From contig NZ_FMXE01000008.1 in assembly GCF_900103735.1 (NCBI RefSeq), positions 62,001 through 126,000 of the forward strand: 64,000 bases of DNA, given 5' to 3'. The DNA comes from Algoriphagus alkaliphilus (GTDB lineage Bacteria > Bacteroidota > Bacteroidia > Cytophagales > Cyclobacteriaceae). Below are positions 18,299-25,336 of the stretch, in pieces (the stretch's first letter is position 1; the number at the start of each line of letters is the position of its first letter). The notes beneath the pieces were generated by a model that saw nothing but the letters and a program-made list of their open reading frames with translations, searched no databases and was not told where the DNA came from. Made by a program: the position numbers and the translations under genes.

Positions 18299-18760
18299 TC
18301 AGAGCATTCGCTCCATTTTAATATCACAACGGCCATAAGATCCACATTCTGCCTTCACTTCATGAAAACCAAGTTTTTTATAAAGGTGAAGTGCCGCTGC
18401 AAGTTTGGTGTTGGAATAAAGAACCATCTTTGAAAATCCCATCTTTCTGGCCTCCTCCATAACAGCAACTCCAAGCGAGTGCCCCACCCCTTTTCCTTGA
18501 GCAGCAGGATTTACACCCATTTTGATCATTTCACAGGTTAAATTATTCGTTGGAATCAACCCGACAGTTCCGACAATTTCATCACCTATTTTCGCAAAAA
18601 GAATCCCTCCCCCTTTTGCCAAAATCGTCTCCTCCGGATACTCCAACTGCTCAATATCAAACGGTTCCAGTGTAAAGTACTGGGTGACCCATGCTTTGTT
18701 GATGGATTCAAAATAAGGCTGAAACTCTGGGGAATATGGGAGAATTTGAATAATAGACAT
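18299..18760 (-). CDS. GNAT-family N-acetyltransferase
   Basis: A 153-residue single-domain acetyltransferase. Motif A is visible as MGVNPAAQGKGVGHSLG, with the QGKGVG acetyl-CoA pyrophosphate loop, followed by FSKMVLYSNTKLAAALHLYKKLGF typical of motif B. The substrate is unknown. An in-frame GTG three codons upstream exists, but the ATG giving MSIIQILPYS is the better start. It is divergent from the RidA gene with a 75-bp gap that must hold both promoters. Upstream of it towards 18081 there is a 218-bp gap with a minor ATCAGG/CCTGAT hairpin and nothing else that I can support. Confidence 0.85.
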   Translation of the reverse strand: MSIIQILPYSPEFQPYFESINKAWVTQYFTLEPFDIEQLEYPEETILAKGGGILFAKIGDEIVGTVGLIPTNNLTCEMIKMGVNPAAQGKGVGHSLGVAVMEEARKMGFSKMVLYSNTKLAAALHLYKKLGFHEVKAECGSYGRCDIKMERML

Positions 18761-18835
18761 CTCAATCACTTTAAAAGACTATCAAAAGTAAGGAGAATCA
18801 GTTAGCTTAGAAACGGCAACTAATACACTATACCC

Positions 18836-19348
18836 ATGAAAAAAATTCTATTAACATGCCTTATACTAACCATCACAGGAATATCCCTTTCCGTAAATGC
18901 ACAGACTCCTGAAGAGAAGCTGGAGCAAATGGGTCTCAAAATCCCTGAAGTGGGCCAGCCGATCGCCAATTATGTCAAGTGGAAGCAGGTGGGGAACCTA
19001 CTTTACCTCGCAGGAAGTGGCCCGAAAATCTATGGGAAAGTGGGTGCAGACCTGAGTGTTGAACAAGGATATGAAGCGGCTCGGGCCACGGGACTTGAAA
19101 TCATCGCAGTACTGAAGGCCGCCACGGGAGACTTATCCAGAATCAAGCAGTTTGTCAAAGTACTCGGGATGGTCAATGCCACCCCTGAGTTTACCGCCCA
19201 GCCTGCCGTAATCAACGGCTTCTCAGATCTGATGGTGGAAGTATTCGGTGAAAAAGGAAAGCACGCCCGATCAGCCGTAGGTGTAGGTTCGCTTCCCAAC
19301 AATATGGCGGTAGAGATTGAGGTGATTGTGGAGTTGGAAGAAAAGTAG
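18836..19348 (+). CDS. Exported RidA/YjgF-family protein
   Basis: A 170-residue protein. The first 22 residues (KKILLTCLILTITGISLSVNA, cut before QTPEE) are a signal peptide, so it is predicted to be periplasmic, whereas classical RidA deaminases are cytoplasmic. The RidA core is clear: LLYLAGSGPKIYGKVG, GYEAARATGLEIIAVLKAATGDLSRI, MVNATPEF, and the end HARSAVGVGSLPNNMAVEIEVIVEL. The Arg in ARSAVGV corresponds to the substrate-carboxylate-binding Arg of active members. Its role outside the cytoplasm is unknown. It is followed by a repeat-rich intergenic stretch. Confidence 0.87.
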   Translation: MKKILLTCLILTITGISLSVNAQTPEEKLEQMGLKIPEVGQPIANYVKWKQVGNLLYLAGSGPKIYGKVGADLSVEQGYEAARATGLEIIAVLKAATGDLSRIKQFVKVLGMVNATPEFTAQPAVINGFSDLMVEVFGEKGKHARSAVGVGSLPNNMAVEIEVIVELEEK

Positions 19349-19375
19349 GCAGTTTGAAGTAGCAGTAGCCAGATT

Positions 19376-19426
19376 GTGTCAGGCTGAGCGAAGTCGAGGA
19401 TCCTTCGACTCCGCTCAGGGTGACAC
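19376..19426. repeat. CCTTCGACT-type intergenic repeat, copy 2 (long palindrome)
   Basis: GTGTCAGGCTGAGCGAAGTC faces GACTCCGCTCAGGGTGACAC around a GATC centre, forming an imperfect palindrome of about 25 bp per arm with one gap and three mismatches. The right arm (19402-19424) contains the same unit that appears inverted at 4020-4042. It lies 27 bases after the RidA stop; there is no T-run. Confidence 0.72.
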
Positions 19427-19459
19427 GCTAGCAGTTTGACCACTGAGACTGGACACTGA

Positions 19460-19927
19460 TCACTCAAACAAACTCGTCTGAAAAGCATGGCCTTCCAATT
19501 CCAGGAGGGCTTTTTTTCTGTCCAACCCTCCGGCATATCCTGTGAGACTGCCATCACTTCCCAATACCCGATGACAGGGAAGAATGACAAGAATGGGATT
19601 GGCACCAATTGCTGCGCCCACTGCACGGATGGCACCTGGCTTGCCCAGTTTCTGGGAAATCTTCATGTACGTGGTCGTCTGTCCAAAAGGAATTTTGTTG
19701 ACTTCCAACCATACTTTCCGCTGGAAATCCGTCCCTCCCAACCCGATCGGCATATCAAAAGTCTTTCTTTCTCCGGCAAAATATTCCTCCAACTGCTGCA
19801 CAGTACTTAACAGGACTTGATCTAAAATCTCTCCGTCTGTCTCCTCATCGGTAAACTTCAACTCAGAAAGGCAGCCATCTCGGGAGCTGATTCGGATATT
19901 ACCAAGTGGTGAGGAAATGATGGGCAT
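19460..19927 (-). CDS. ogt: Methylated-DNA-protein-cysteine methyltransferase
   Basis: A suicide DNA repair protein of 155 residues that removes the methyl group from O6-methylguanine onto its own cysteine. The acceptor is Cys118 in VILPCHRVLG. The DNA-binding recognition segment GQTTTYMKISQKLGKPGAIRAVGAA precedes it, and SLTGYAGGLDRKKALLELEG follows, all as in Ogt/AGT proteins. The length fits a stand-alone Ogt and not an Ada fusion. Its last codons overlap the 7-nt periodic stretch at 19441-19469. Confidence 0.94.
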   Translation of the reverse strand: MPIISSPLGNIRISSRDGCLSELKFTDEETDGEILDQVLLSTVQQLEEYFAGERKTFDMPIGLGGTDFQRKVWLEVNKIPFGQTTTYMKISQKLGKPGAIRAVGAAIGANPILVILPCHRVLGSDGSLTGYAGGLDRKKALLELEGHAFQTSLFE

Positions 19928-20004
19928 GGGGGAAGGGTTATTGAGATATTAGGGAATCATGAATTTTCAAGCTCTGATTAGATCATGAAAAAACTCCATC
20001 ACGG

Positions 20005-20409
20005 TTAACTATTCCAATTTTCAACAGAAAGACCCGGGATGCGAGAAAAATGCTTGAGATTGTTTGTTACAAGAGAAAATCCGTTTTCAAGTGCAATCCC
20101 AGCAACCAGGAGATCAATATCATCGAGACGTTGTCCTTCTTTTTTTAATTTACCATAGATCTCAGCAGAAATCTGTACTGATTGATCAGACAGCGGAATA
20201 ACATTACAGCCTAACAAAAACCTTTCAAATTCAGCAAGTTGTTTCAGTGCTCCTTTAGCGAATAGACCACTCCTGATTTCATAAACTGAAATTATGCTAA
20301 TTTCAATTTGATTGTATTCCTTTAAATATTTCTGAAAACCTGAACCAACCGAGGGTATTCCTTTGAAGAAATAAGAAAGTATATCAGTATCTATCAAAGA
20401 CCTATTCAT
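20005..20409 (-). CDS. PIN-domain ribonuclease toxin, VapC type
   Basis: A 134-residue PIN nuclease. Acidic metal ligands are seen in SLIDTDILSYFFKG (Asp7, Asp9), in YEIRSGLF (Glu near 44) and in QRLDDIDLLVAGIALENG, followed by LVTNNLKHFSRI, all in the order expected for VapC toxins, which cut tRNA or rRNA. Its ATG overlaps the stop of the gene upstream by eight bases, the normal layout of antitoxin-toxin pairs. The pair stands on the reverse strand between ogt and the S24 regulator. Confidence 0.88.
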   Translation of the reverse strand: MNRSLIDTDILSYFFKGIPSVGSGFQKYLKEYNQIEISIISVYEIRSGLFAKGALKQLAEFERFLLGCNVIPLSDQSVQISAEIYGKLKKEGQRLDDIDLLVAGIALENGFSLVTNNLKHFSRIPGLSVENWNS

Positions 20410-20638
20410 CGCGAACTCTACCCGACTTACTCCTTCTCTCTAGCAAACGCTCGTCCAGCTCCTCAAACAATTCTGGTTCAGATTCCTTCCAAATACCTGC
20501 AAAAGCAAGAGGATCAGATTTCTTTGGACTCGGAGAGATAAACTCCGAAATCAAAGATTCAAGCTCTTCGAGTTTTTCTTCGGGAACTTTATCAATCTTC
20601 TGATACAAATGCTCTCTTCTTTCTCTTAGTGAAATCAT
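20402..20638 (-). CDS. Putative VapB-like antitoxin
   Basis: A 78-residue, highly charged protein without a visible classical ribbon-helix-helix or AbrB motif. It has an N-terminal helix rich in Arg/Glu (LRERREHLYQKIDKVPEEKL), then EELESLISEFISP and a C-terminal Glu/Arg helix that could wrap around the toxin. This layout resembles the DUF2281-like antitoxins that pair with PIN toxins in Bacteroidota and Cyanobacteria. The assignment rests mainly on its size and eight-base overlap with the PIN gene. Confidence 0.72.
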   Translation of the reverse strand: MISLRERREHLYQKIDKVPEEKLEELESLISEFISPSPKKSDPLAFAGIWKESEPELFEELDERLLERRSKSGRVRDE

Positions 20639-20733
20639 CTGTTTATAGTTTTCATAAATTTAATAAGGAATCAATCAATTCCTCACAGTAGCTAGGCTTT
20701 ATCCCATTGATAAGTTCCAATATCGTTCTGAAA

Positions 20734-21429
20734 TCAACTCATCGCCAGCCGATACCTCCACACTTCTCTGACCTGCTCTGCTTCTACTTCAAACGGGGCG
20801 TAGATCGGATTGGCTGAGCAAAGCAGCAATTTTTGTTCGTCTTTGATCTTATTGTAAGCGATCTTAAAGGTGACCCCATCCTGCTCGGTGACGATTACAT
20901 AGCGCTCGCCGTCTTTGATGGCCATCCAGTCATCCACATATTCACAGACGATCCAGGCTCCATCGGGGATCGGCAGCATCGAGTCGCCGTCCACCTGGAA
21001 GACACGGTGTTTTTTGTCCATGGGGAGAAAGGGCAAAGCAAAGCGCGGCAACTCAGCAATAAACTCCGGATCGGAAAATCCCGCCAGGTAACTCGCCTTG
21101 ACCTTTTGCGAGACCACTTCGATCAGTTCTCTACCTTGCTCATCGACTGTAGTTGCCAAAATGCGGAGCTTTCGCCCGCGCAGAAACTGATCCGTCTCCA
21201 GGAGTTCGCGGAGTTTGAATTCTGAATAAGATGCAAGATCTTCTTTGATCAACATGTCCATGGAAACATTAAAGCTCTCCCCTATGCGGACAATTACATC
21301 GAGCGGCGGCGAGATGGTCAGTTCATATCCCGCAAGTTTAGATCGGGAGATCATTAATCTCTCAGCCAATGCTTCCTGAGTCAATCCCTTCTTTTTTCTT
21401 AAAATCTTAATGTTTGAGTGGAGATACAT
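20734..21429 (-). CDS. Self-cleaving HTH-S24 repressor (LexA/CI/UmuD-like peptidase)
   Basis: A 231-residue regulator. Residues about 4-62 are an XRE helix-turn-helix (LRKKKGLTQEALAERL, SRSKLAGYE). The C-terminal half is an S24 peptidase with the nucleophile Ser150 in VDGDSMLPI and the general base Lys189 in GVTFKIAYNK. An Ala116-Gly117 pair in SYLAGFSDP lies 33 residues before the Ser, close to the LexA cleavage-site spacing, so RecA-stimulated autocleavage is plausible. It is divergent from dinB across a 111-bp gap with dyad sequences, which suggests that it controls the polymerase and itself. The ATG at 21429 is preferred to an in-frame TTG two codons upstream. Confidence 0.88.
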   Translation of the reverse strand: MYLHSNIKILRKKKGLTQEALAERLMISRSKLAGYELTISPPLDVIVRIGESFNVSMDMLIKEDLASYSEFKLRELLETDQFLRGRKLRILATTVDEQGRELIEVVSQKVKASYLAGFSDPEFIAELPRFALPFLPMDKKHRVFQVDGDSMLPIPDGAWIVCEYVDDWMAIKDGERYVIVTEQDGVTFKIAYNKIKDEQKLLLCSANPIYAPFEVEAEQVREVWRYRLAMS

Positions 21430-21502
21430 AAGCAATAAAGTAAGACAGCTTCGGTCAATCTTTTGAAATTCAAGAAACCAAAGTTATTCTTTTTGTTTAA
21501 TT

Positions 21503-21534
21503 TATAGACTAATAATTGTCAATAATATAGACAA
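21503..21534. promoter_or_regulatory. Candidate operator between the S24 repressor and dinB
   Basis: TATAGAC occurs twice (21503-21509 and 21526-21532) with TTGTC between them at 21516-21520. TTGTC-N9-GACAA (21516-21534) is a dyad, and GAC-N8-GTC (21507-21520) is a second overlapping one, so three half-sites are regularly placed immediately before the dinB ATG. Binding by the divergent repressor is an inference. Confidence 0.5.
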
Positions 21535-21540
21535 AAGGTC

Positions 21541-22731
21541 ATGGAAGGGAAGCGGAATATCGTGCATATGGATTTGGATACGTTTTTTGTGTCAGTGGAG
21601 CGGCTTTTTGACAGCAGGCTAAATGGAAAACCTATCCTCATCGGGGGCTCCGGCGACCGGGGAGTGGTGGCTTCCTGCAGCTATGAGGCCCGGAAGTTTG
21701 GCGTGCACTCGGCCATGCCGATGCGGACAGCCCGGCAGCTCTGTCCTGAAGCCATACTCGTGCGGGGGGACTTTGAGAAATACAGCCAAAAATCCCACGA
21801 AGTCACCGAGATCATCCGGGAGAGTGTCCCACTCTTTGAGAAATCTTCCGTGGATGAATTCTACATCGATCTCACGGGAATGGATCGCTTCTTTGGCTGC
21901 TTCAAGCTGGCACATGAGCTCCGCCAAAAAATCATCAAGCAAAGCGGTCTGAACATCTCCATGGGACTTTCGGAAAACAAAACCGTATCCAAAGTCGCCA
22001 CCGGTGAAGCCAAGCCCAACAATGAAAAGCAGATTCCATTCGGTCAGGAAAAACCCTTTCTCGCCCCGCTATCCGTACGCAAAATCCCCATGATCGGCGA
22101 AAAAACCTCCCAGACACTCTACAATATGGGTGTCAAAAAAGTACATACCCTACAGCAAATGCCAGCCGAGCTTTTGGAAGCGACTTTTGGGAAAAACGGA
22201 ACCATGATCTGGGAAAAGGCCAACGGCATCGACCGCTCTCCGGTGATGCCCTACTCCGAAGCAAAATCCATTTCCTCCGAAAACACCTTCGAGCAGGACA
22301 CCATCGATGTGAAGCTACTCGAAGCCACGATGACCGCCATGACTGAGCAGCTCGCCTCCAAACTCCGCCAAAAAGGGCAACTCTCCGCCTGCGTGAGTGT
22401 GAAGATCCGCTACTCGGACTTTGATACGCATACCGTGCAGCAGCGTATTCCTTACACTTCGGCAGACCATAGCCTGCTGCCTGTGGTGAAAGCGCTCTTC
22501 CGCAAGCTCTACAGCAGACGAATGCTCATCCGGCTGATCGGCGTGCGCTTCAGTTCGCTGGTCTATGGCAACTATCAGATCAAGCTCTTCGAAGACAGCC
22601 AAGAGCAAATCAACCTCTATCAGGCACTGGACAAGCTCAATGTCAAATACGGAGATAAAACCGTCTGCCGGGCCGTAGCCATGGGCGTGGGAAGACGGAG
22701 GTTCAATCCTTTTAATGGGATGGAGGTGTGA
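21541..22731 (+). CDS. dinB: DNA polymerase IV (Y-family translesion polymerase)
   Basis: A 396-residue error-prone polymerase. The catalytic carboxylates are Asp11 (VHMDLDTFFVSVE) and Asp105-Glu106 (KSSVDEFYIDLTG). ASCSYEARKFGV is the fingers motif, and GLSENKTVSKVAT and IPMIGEKTSQTLYNMGV are the palm and helix-hairpin-helix regions. The C-terminal little finger ends RRRFNPFNGMEV. No clear beta-clamp motif beyond this tail was identified. The gene is richer in G+C than its surroundings. Its final 150 bases are a second version of a sequence that also survives as a displaced fragment at 23381, so the present 3' end may have come with the inserted DNA downstream. Confidence 0.94.
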   Translation: MEGKRNIVHMDLDTFFVSVERLFDSRLNGKPILIGGSGDRGVVASCSYEARKFGVHSAMPMRTARQLCPEAILVRGDFEKYSQKSHEVTEIIRESVPLFEKSSVDEFYIDLTGMDRFFGCFKLAHELRQKIIKQSGLNISMGLSENKTVSKVATGEAKPNNEKQIPFGQEKPFLAPLSVRKIPMIGEKTSQTLYNMGVKKVHTLQQMPAELLEATFGKNGTMIWEKANGIDRSPVMPYSEAKSISSENTFEQDTIDVKLLEATMTAMTEQLASKLRQKGQLSACVSVKIRYSDFDTHTVQQRIPYTSADHSLLPVVKALFRKLYSRRMLIRLIGVRFSSLVYGNYQIKLFEDSQEQINLYQALDKLNVKYGDKTVCRAVAMGVGRRRFNPFNGMEV

Positions 22732-22830
22732 AAAAGTGAGAAGTAAGAAATCTAAAGTCGAAAGGAGAATTTGTGACCTTACCAAACCGGTTGTAGCATT
22801 TTTCCCACTCAAGAATGTATCTTTATAGAA

Positions 22831-23091
22831 ATGCCAGAGATATCAAGGTTCTACGGAATCATCATTCGAATGTATTTTCAGGATCATAATCCTCCACATT
22901 TCCATGCTGAATACCAAGGAATGAAAGCGGAGTATGACATCAGAACATTAGATTTACTGGCAGGGAATCTTCCCAACCGTGCCCATGTTTTGGTTTTGGA
23001 ATGGGCTTCAAAACATCGGGAAAAATTGATCGAAAACTGGAAAAGATCCCAAATCCCTACTCAACTGGAAAAAATTGAGCCTTTAGACTAA
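22831..23091 (+). CDS. DUF4160 protein
   Basis: An 86-residue protein of the DUF4160 family: PEISRFYGIIIRMYFQDHNPPHFHAEYQG followed by an acidic-basic core and WASKHREKLIENW is the whole of the usual domain. The HNPPHFHAEY motif with three His residues is the diagnostic stretch and could bind a metal. Function is unknown; the family is almost always found directly before a DUF2442 gene, as here (five-base gap), and such pairs have been suggested to be toxin-antitoxin-like or mobile. It lies inside the segment inserted between the current and displaced 3' ends of dinB. Confidence 0.88.
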   Translation: MPEISRFYGIIIRMYFQDHNPPHFHAEYQGMKAEYDIRTLDLLAGNLPNRAHVLVLEWASKHREKLIENWKRSQIPTQLEKIEPLD

Positions 23092-23096
23092 AAAAG

Positions 23097-23345
23097 ATGA
23101 ATGAAGTAGTTGAAATAAAAGTATTGCAAGATTATCGAGTTTGGCTCCGATTCCAAGATGAGGAAGCGAAAGTAGTCAATCTCAGGCCATTCATAGGCAA
23201 GGGATTTACTGCCGAACTAATAGACTATTCCAATTTCGAAAAGGTGTTTATCGAACCCGGCGGAGGAATAGCTTGGGAAAATGGCTATGACTTTTGCCCT
23301 AATTTTTTGAAGGAATTAAAAGGAGAAAAAATAGAGTTGGCTTAA
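23097..23345 (+). CDS. DUF2442 protein
   Basis: An 82-residue protein matching the DUF2442 pattern: EIKVLQDYRVWLRFQDEEAKVVNLRPF, a central Phe/Asp stretch, and PGGGIAWENGYDFCPNFL. It follows the DUF4160 gene by five bases and must be co-transcribed with it. No catalytic or DNA-binding motif is obvious. Together the two genes fill nearly all of the 650-bp segment lying between the dinB stop and the displaced dinB tail, suggesting that they arrived as one cassette. Confidence 0.86.
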   Translation: MNEVVEIKVLQDYRVWLRFQDEEAKVVNLRPFIGKGFTAELIDYSNFEKVFIEPGGGIAWENGYDFCPNFLKELKGEKIELA

Positions 23346-23380
23346 GATTTTTACTTTTTAGGTTTACATCAAAATTCAGA

Positions 23381-23530
23381 AAGCTCTTCGAAGACAGTCA
23401 GGAGCAAATCAACCTCTATCAGGCACTCGACAAGCTGAATGTCAAATACGGCGACAAAACCGTCTGCCGTGCCGCCGCCGTGAGCGTGGGAAGACGACGG
23501 TTTAACCAATTTAACGGGATGGAGGTGTGA
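23381..23530 (+). pseudogene. Displaced 3' end of a dinB gene
   Basis: These 150 bases align without gaps to the last 150 bases of dinB (22582-22731), including the stop codon, with about 18 substitutions. In the dinB frame it encodes KLFEDSQEQINLYQALDKL at the start and RRRFNQFNGMEV at the end, differing from the intact tail at four of 49 residues; most changes are silent. There is no upstream polymerase sequence and no start, so it cannot be a gene. It marks the right boundary of the DUF4160/DUF2442 insertion. Confidence 0.88.
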
Positions 23531-23629
23531 TGGAAAGGATTTATAATTGGTCAATCAAAGCATGGGGATTTTTTACAGTTTAGGAATGTGATTACTAGAT
23601 TGTAAAATCAACTCCAGGAAAACCAAAAA

Positions 23630-23693
23630 TGTAAACTCTCAATCGTAACCGAAAATAAACCTGTAAATTCTCGATTACGAACGAAGAATTACA
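23630..23693. repeat. Degenerate 32-bp direct repeat
   Basis: TGTAAACTCTCAATCGTAAC (from 23630) and TGTAAATTCTCGATTACGAA (from 23662) are two diverged copies with a 32-bp period. It lies in the 177-bp gap between the dinB fragment and the GNAT gene. Significance unknown. Confidence 0.4.
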
Positions 23694-23707
23694 GATCCCT
23701 AAGCCAA

Positions 23708-24238
23708 ATGACCCAATACCTCTTCACCACTCCCCGACTCGGATTTCGTACCTGGCAGTCCTTTGACTTGGATGATTTTGCAGCGATCAACTCAGACCAA
23801 GAAGTGATGCGCTTCTTCCAAAAACCGCTTTCCCGGGAGGAAACCCAAGCCATGATGGATCGCATGCAGCGAATGTTTGAAGAAAAGGGCTATTGTTATT
23901 TTGCGGTAGATCTGTTGGAAACAAAAGAACTCATCGGAACAATTGGATTGGGATGGAAAACTTTTGAATCAGATTTCACTCCTTGTGTGGATATCGGCTG
24001 GCGGATTGGTAAAACGTGGTGGAATCGAGGCTTGGCTTCAGAGGGTGCTTTGGCTTGCCTGAACTTTGCGCAGCAAAACCAAATCACCGAAGTGGTATCT
24101 ATGGCATCCATCGGCAATACGGCTTCAATCCAGGTGATGAAAAAGATTGGAATGGACTTTTGGAAGGAATTTGATCACTACGAACTCAAAAACTTTCCGA
24201 ACATTCAGCGCTGTAGTCTGTATCGGATAGTTTTTTGA
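23708..24238 (+). CDS. GNAT-family acetyltransferase, RimJ/RimL type
   Basis: A 176-residue cytoplasmic acetyltransferase. The start TTPRLGFRTWQSFDLDDFAAIN and the core CVDIGWRIGKTWWNRGLASEGALACLNFA, with the acetyl-CoA loop NRGLASEG, are those of the RimJ/RimL branch that acetylates ribosomal proteins, amino acids or antibiotics. It ends MASIGNTASIQVMKKIGMDF, the usual final helix. The substrate cannot be told. It stands alone between two repeat-bearing gaps. Confidence 0.87.
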   Translation: MTQYLFTTPRLGFRTWQSFDLDDFAAINSDQEVMRFFQKPLSREETQAMMDRMQRMFEEKGYCYFAVDLLETKELIGTIGLGWKTFESDFTPCVDIGWRIGKTWWNRGLASEGALACLNFAQQNQITEVVSMASIGNTASIQVMKKIGMDFWKEFDHYELKNFPNIQRCSLYRIVF

Positions 24239-24251
24239 TCATTTGATTTCC

Positions 24252-24415
24252 CACAGATTGACACCGAAAAAGTCACAGATTGACACAGATTTTTTAAGGG
24301 AAAAGCTTACCTTTTTTCTCTGTGACCTTGAAAAAGATTAATTGAGCCAACAATTTAAAAGTCAAATTCCAGGACTGATCCATCATCCTATTTTTCTCAG
24401 TGAATCTCTGTGGTG
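24252..24415. repeat. CACAGATT-type intergenic repeat region
   Basis: CACAGATTGACAC occurs at 24252-24264 and again at 24274-24286. GTCACAGA (24272-24279) is an exact inverted match of TCTGTGAC (24319-24326), and GAATCTCTGTGG near 24402 is a further inverted relative. The pieces form a loose, long inverted repeat in the 250-bp gap between two convergent genes. Confidence 0.45.
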
Positions 24416-24430
24416 AAAAACTTTAACAAA

Positions 24431-24459
24431 AAAAATGCCACCCCTCGCGAGGATGGCAT
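24431..24459 (-). terminator. Intrinsic terminator of the ferritin-like genes
   Basis: ATGCCA (24435-24440) and TGGCAT (24454-24459) with an inner CCTCGCGAGG palindrome form a strong stem; on the reverse strand it is followed by eight or more T residues. It lies 31 bases after the stop of the downstream ferritin-like gene. Confidence 0.82.
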
Positions 24460-24490
24460 CTACTCCACAAACATTAACCCAGCTTTAAGT

Positions 24491-25312
24491 TTATGAAGCC
24501 AAAAAGAGGGAAGCAATTCCCAATACTTGGTTAGCATTCAAAGGCTCATCCCATGCCTCAGATACCGCACCGGCATCAAGACTCGTTAAATTGACAACAT
24601 TCACTCCACCCTGCATAAAATTATCTTCACCCGCATAGATAGGAGTAGTTGCTGCTGGCAATGTACCGATTGAGGCATTAGTGATCCAGCCTTTCACAGT
24701 GTCCAAGCCCTTCTTTGTACGGAGTCTTCTCACCATTGAAGCGTGTCTTGCTTCCACCGAATGAATGGACAAAGCCGCAGTCAACACCACATCGCTTTCT
24801 TTCACATTTGCGGCTTGTCCTTTATATGCTCTCACACCAGTATCTTCAAAAGCCTGGGCAAGTGCCAAGAATGTAGGATAATCTGAAAAAGGCTGAAAAC
24901 TACCTTTTGCTGTAAAATCAAACTTAGGCTCTGCTACCGGAGTACCTTTCAATACGTTGCCAATTACCTCCTGTAAGAACTTCACGTGGGCCAATTCATG
25001 GTCACGGATTTTCTGGAAAATCACCCGGTCTGCAGAAGCAATTACGTTTGAGGTCAAAGCCATCTCATAATATCTATATTCCAAATGCTCCAGGGTGAGC
25101 GCAAAATTCAACACTCCTATTAAGCTGGCCGTATCCGCCTTTGCGATGTGAGGAATAGAACTCAAAACAGAAAGCGGAACTGCAGCAAGTGCTATTTTCT
25201 TTCCGAAATCCCCAAATTGCCTGAAGGCATCTCTGCGGGAATAAAAACGGTCTTTGTCCTCAGCACTATTTGTGTCAGGACACATTGTATCTAATAATTT
25301 GATCAAATTCAT
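24491..25312 (-). CDS. Ferritin-like domain protein (exported), copy B
   Basis: A 273-residue protein with a four-helix ferritin-like (Ferritin_2 type) domain. Iron-ligand-like residues occur on all helices: LEHLEYRYYEMAL, IRDHELAHVKFLQEV, FEDTGVRAYKG and HSVEARHASMVRRL, giving two ExxH motifs. The N-terminus has a twin-arginine-like signal, RRDAFRQFGDFGKKIA, followed by a hydrophobic stretch ending in HIAKA, so folded export is likely. It starts 24 bases after the stop of a paralogue, so the two are an operon with one terminator. Metal storage, oxidase activity or another periplasmic role cannot be distinguished. Confidence 0.85.
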   Translation of the reverse strand: MNLIKLLDTMCPDTNSAEDKDRFYSRRDAFRQFGDFGKKIALAAVPLSVLSSIPHIAKADTASLIGVLNFALTLEHLEYRYYEMALTSNVIASADRVIFQKIRDHELAHVKFLQEVIGNVLKGTPVAEPKFDFTAKGSFQPFSDYPTFLALAQAFEDTGVRAYKGQAANVKESDVVLTAALSIHSVEARHASMVRRLRTKKGLDTVKGWITNASIGTLPAATTPIYAGEDNFMQGGVNVVNLTSLDAGAVSEAWDEPLNANQVLGIASLFLAS

Positions 25313-25336
25313 GTCTGGTGTGATTAAAATGTGGAA

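Noticed and set aside
22315..22812. A 165-residue reverse open frame over the dinB 3' end, with a related one at 23369-23554
   Set aside because: They are antisense shadows of the dinB tail and its displaced copy; the similarity between the two frames only reflects the duplicated DNA.
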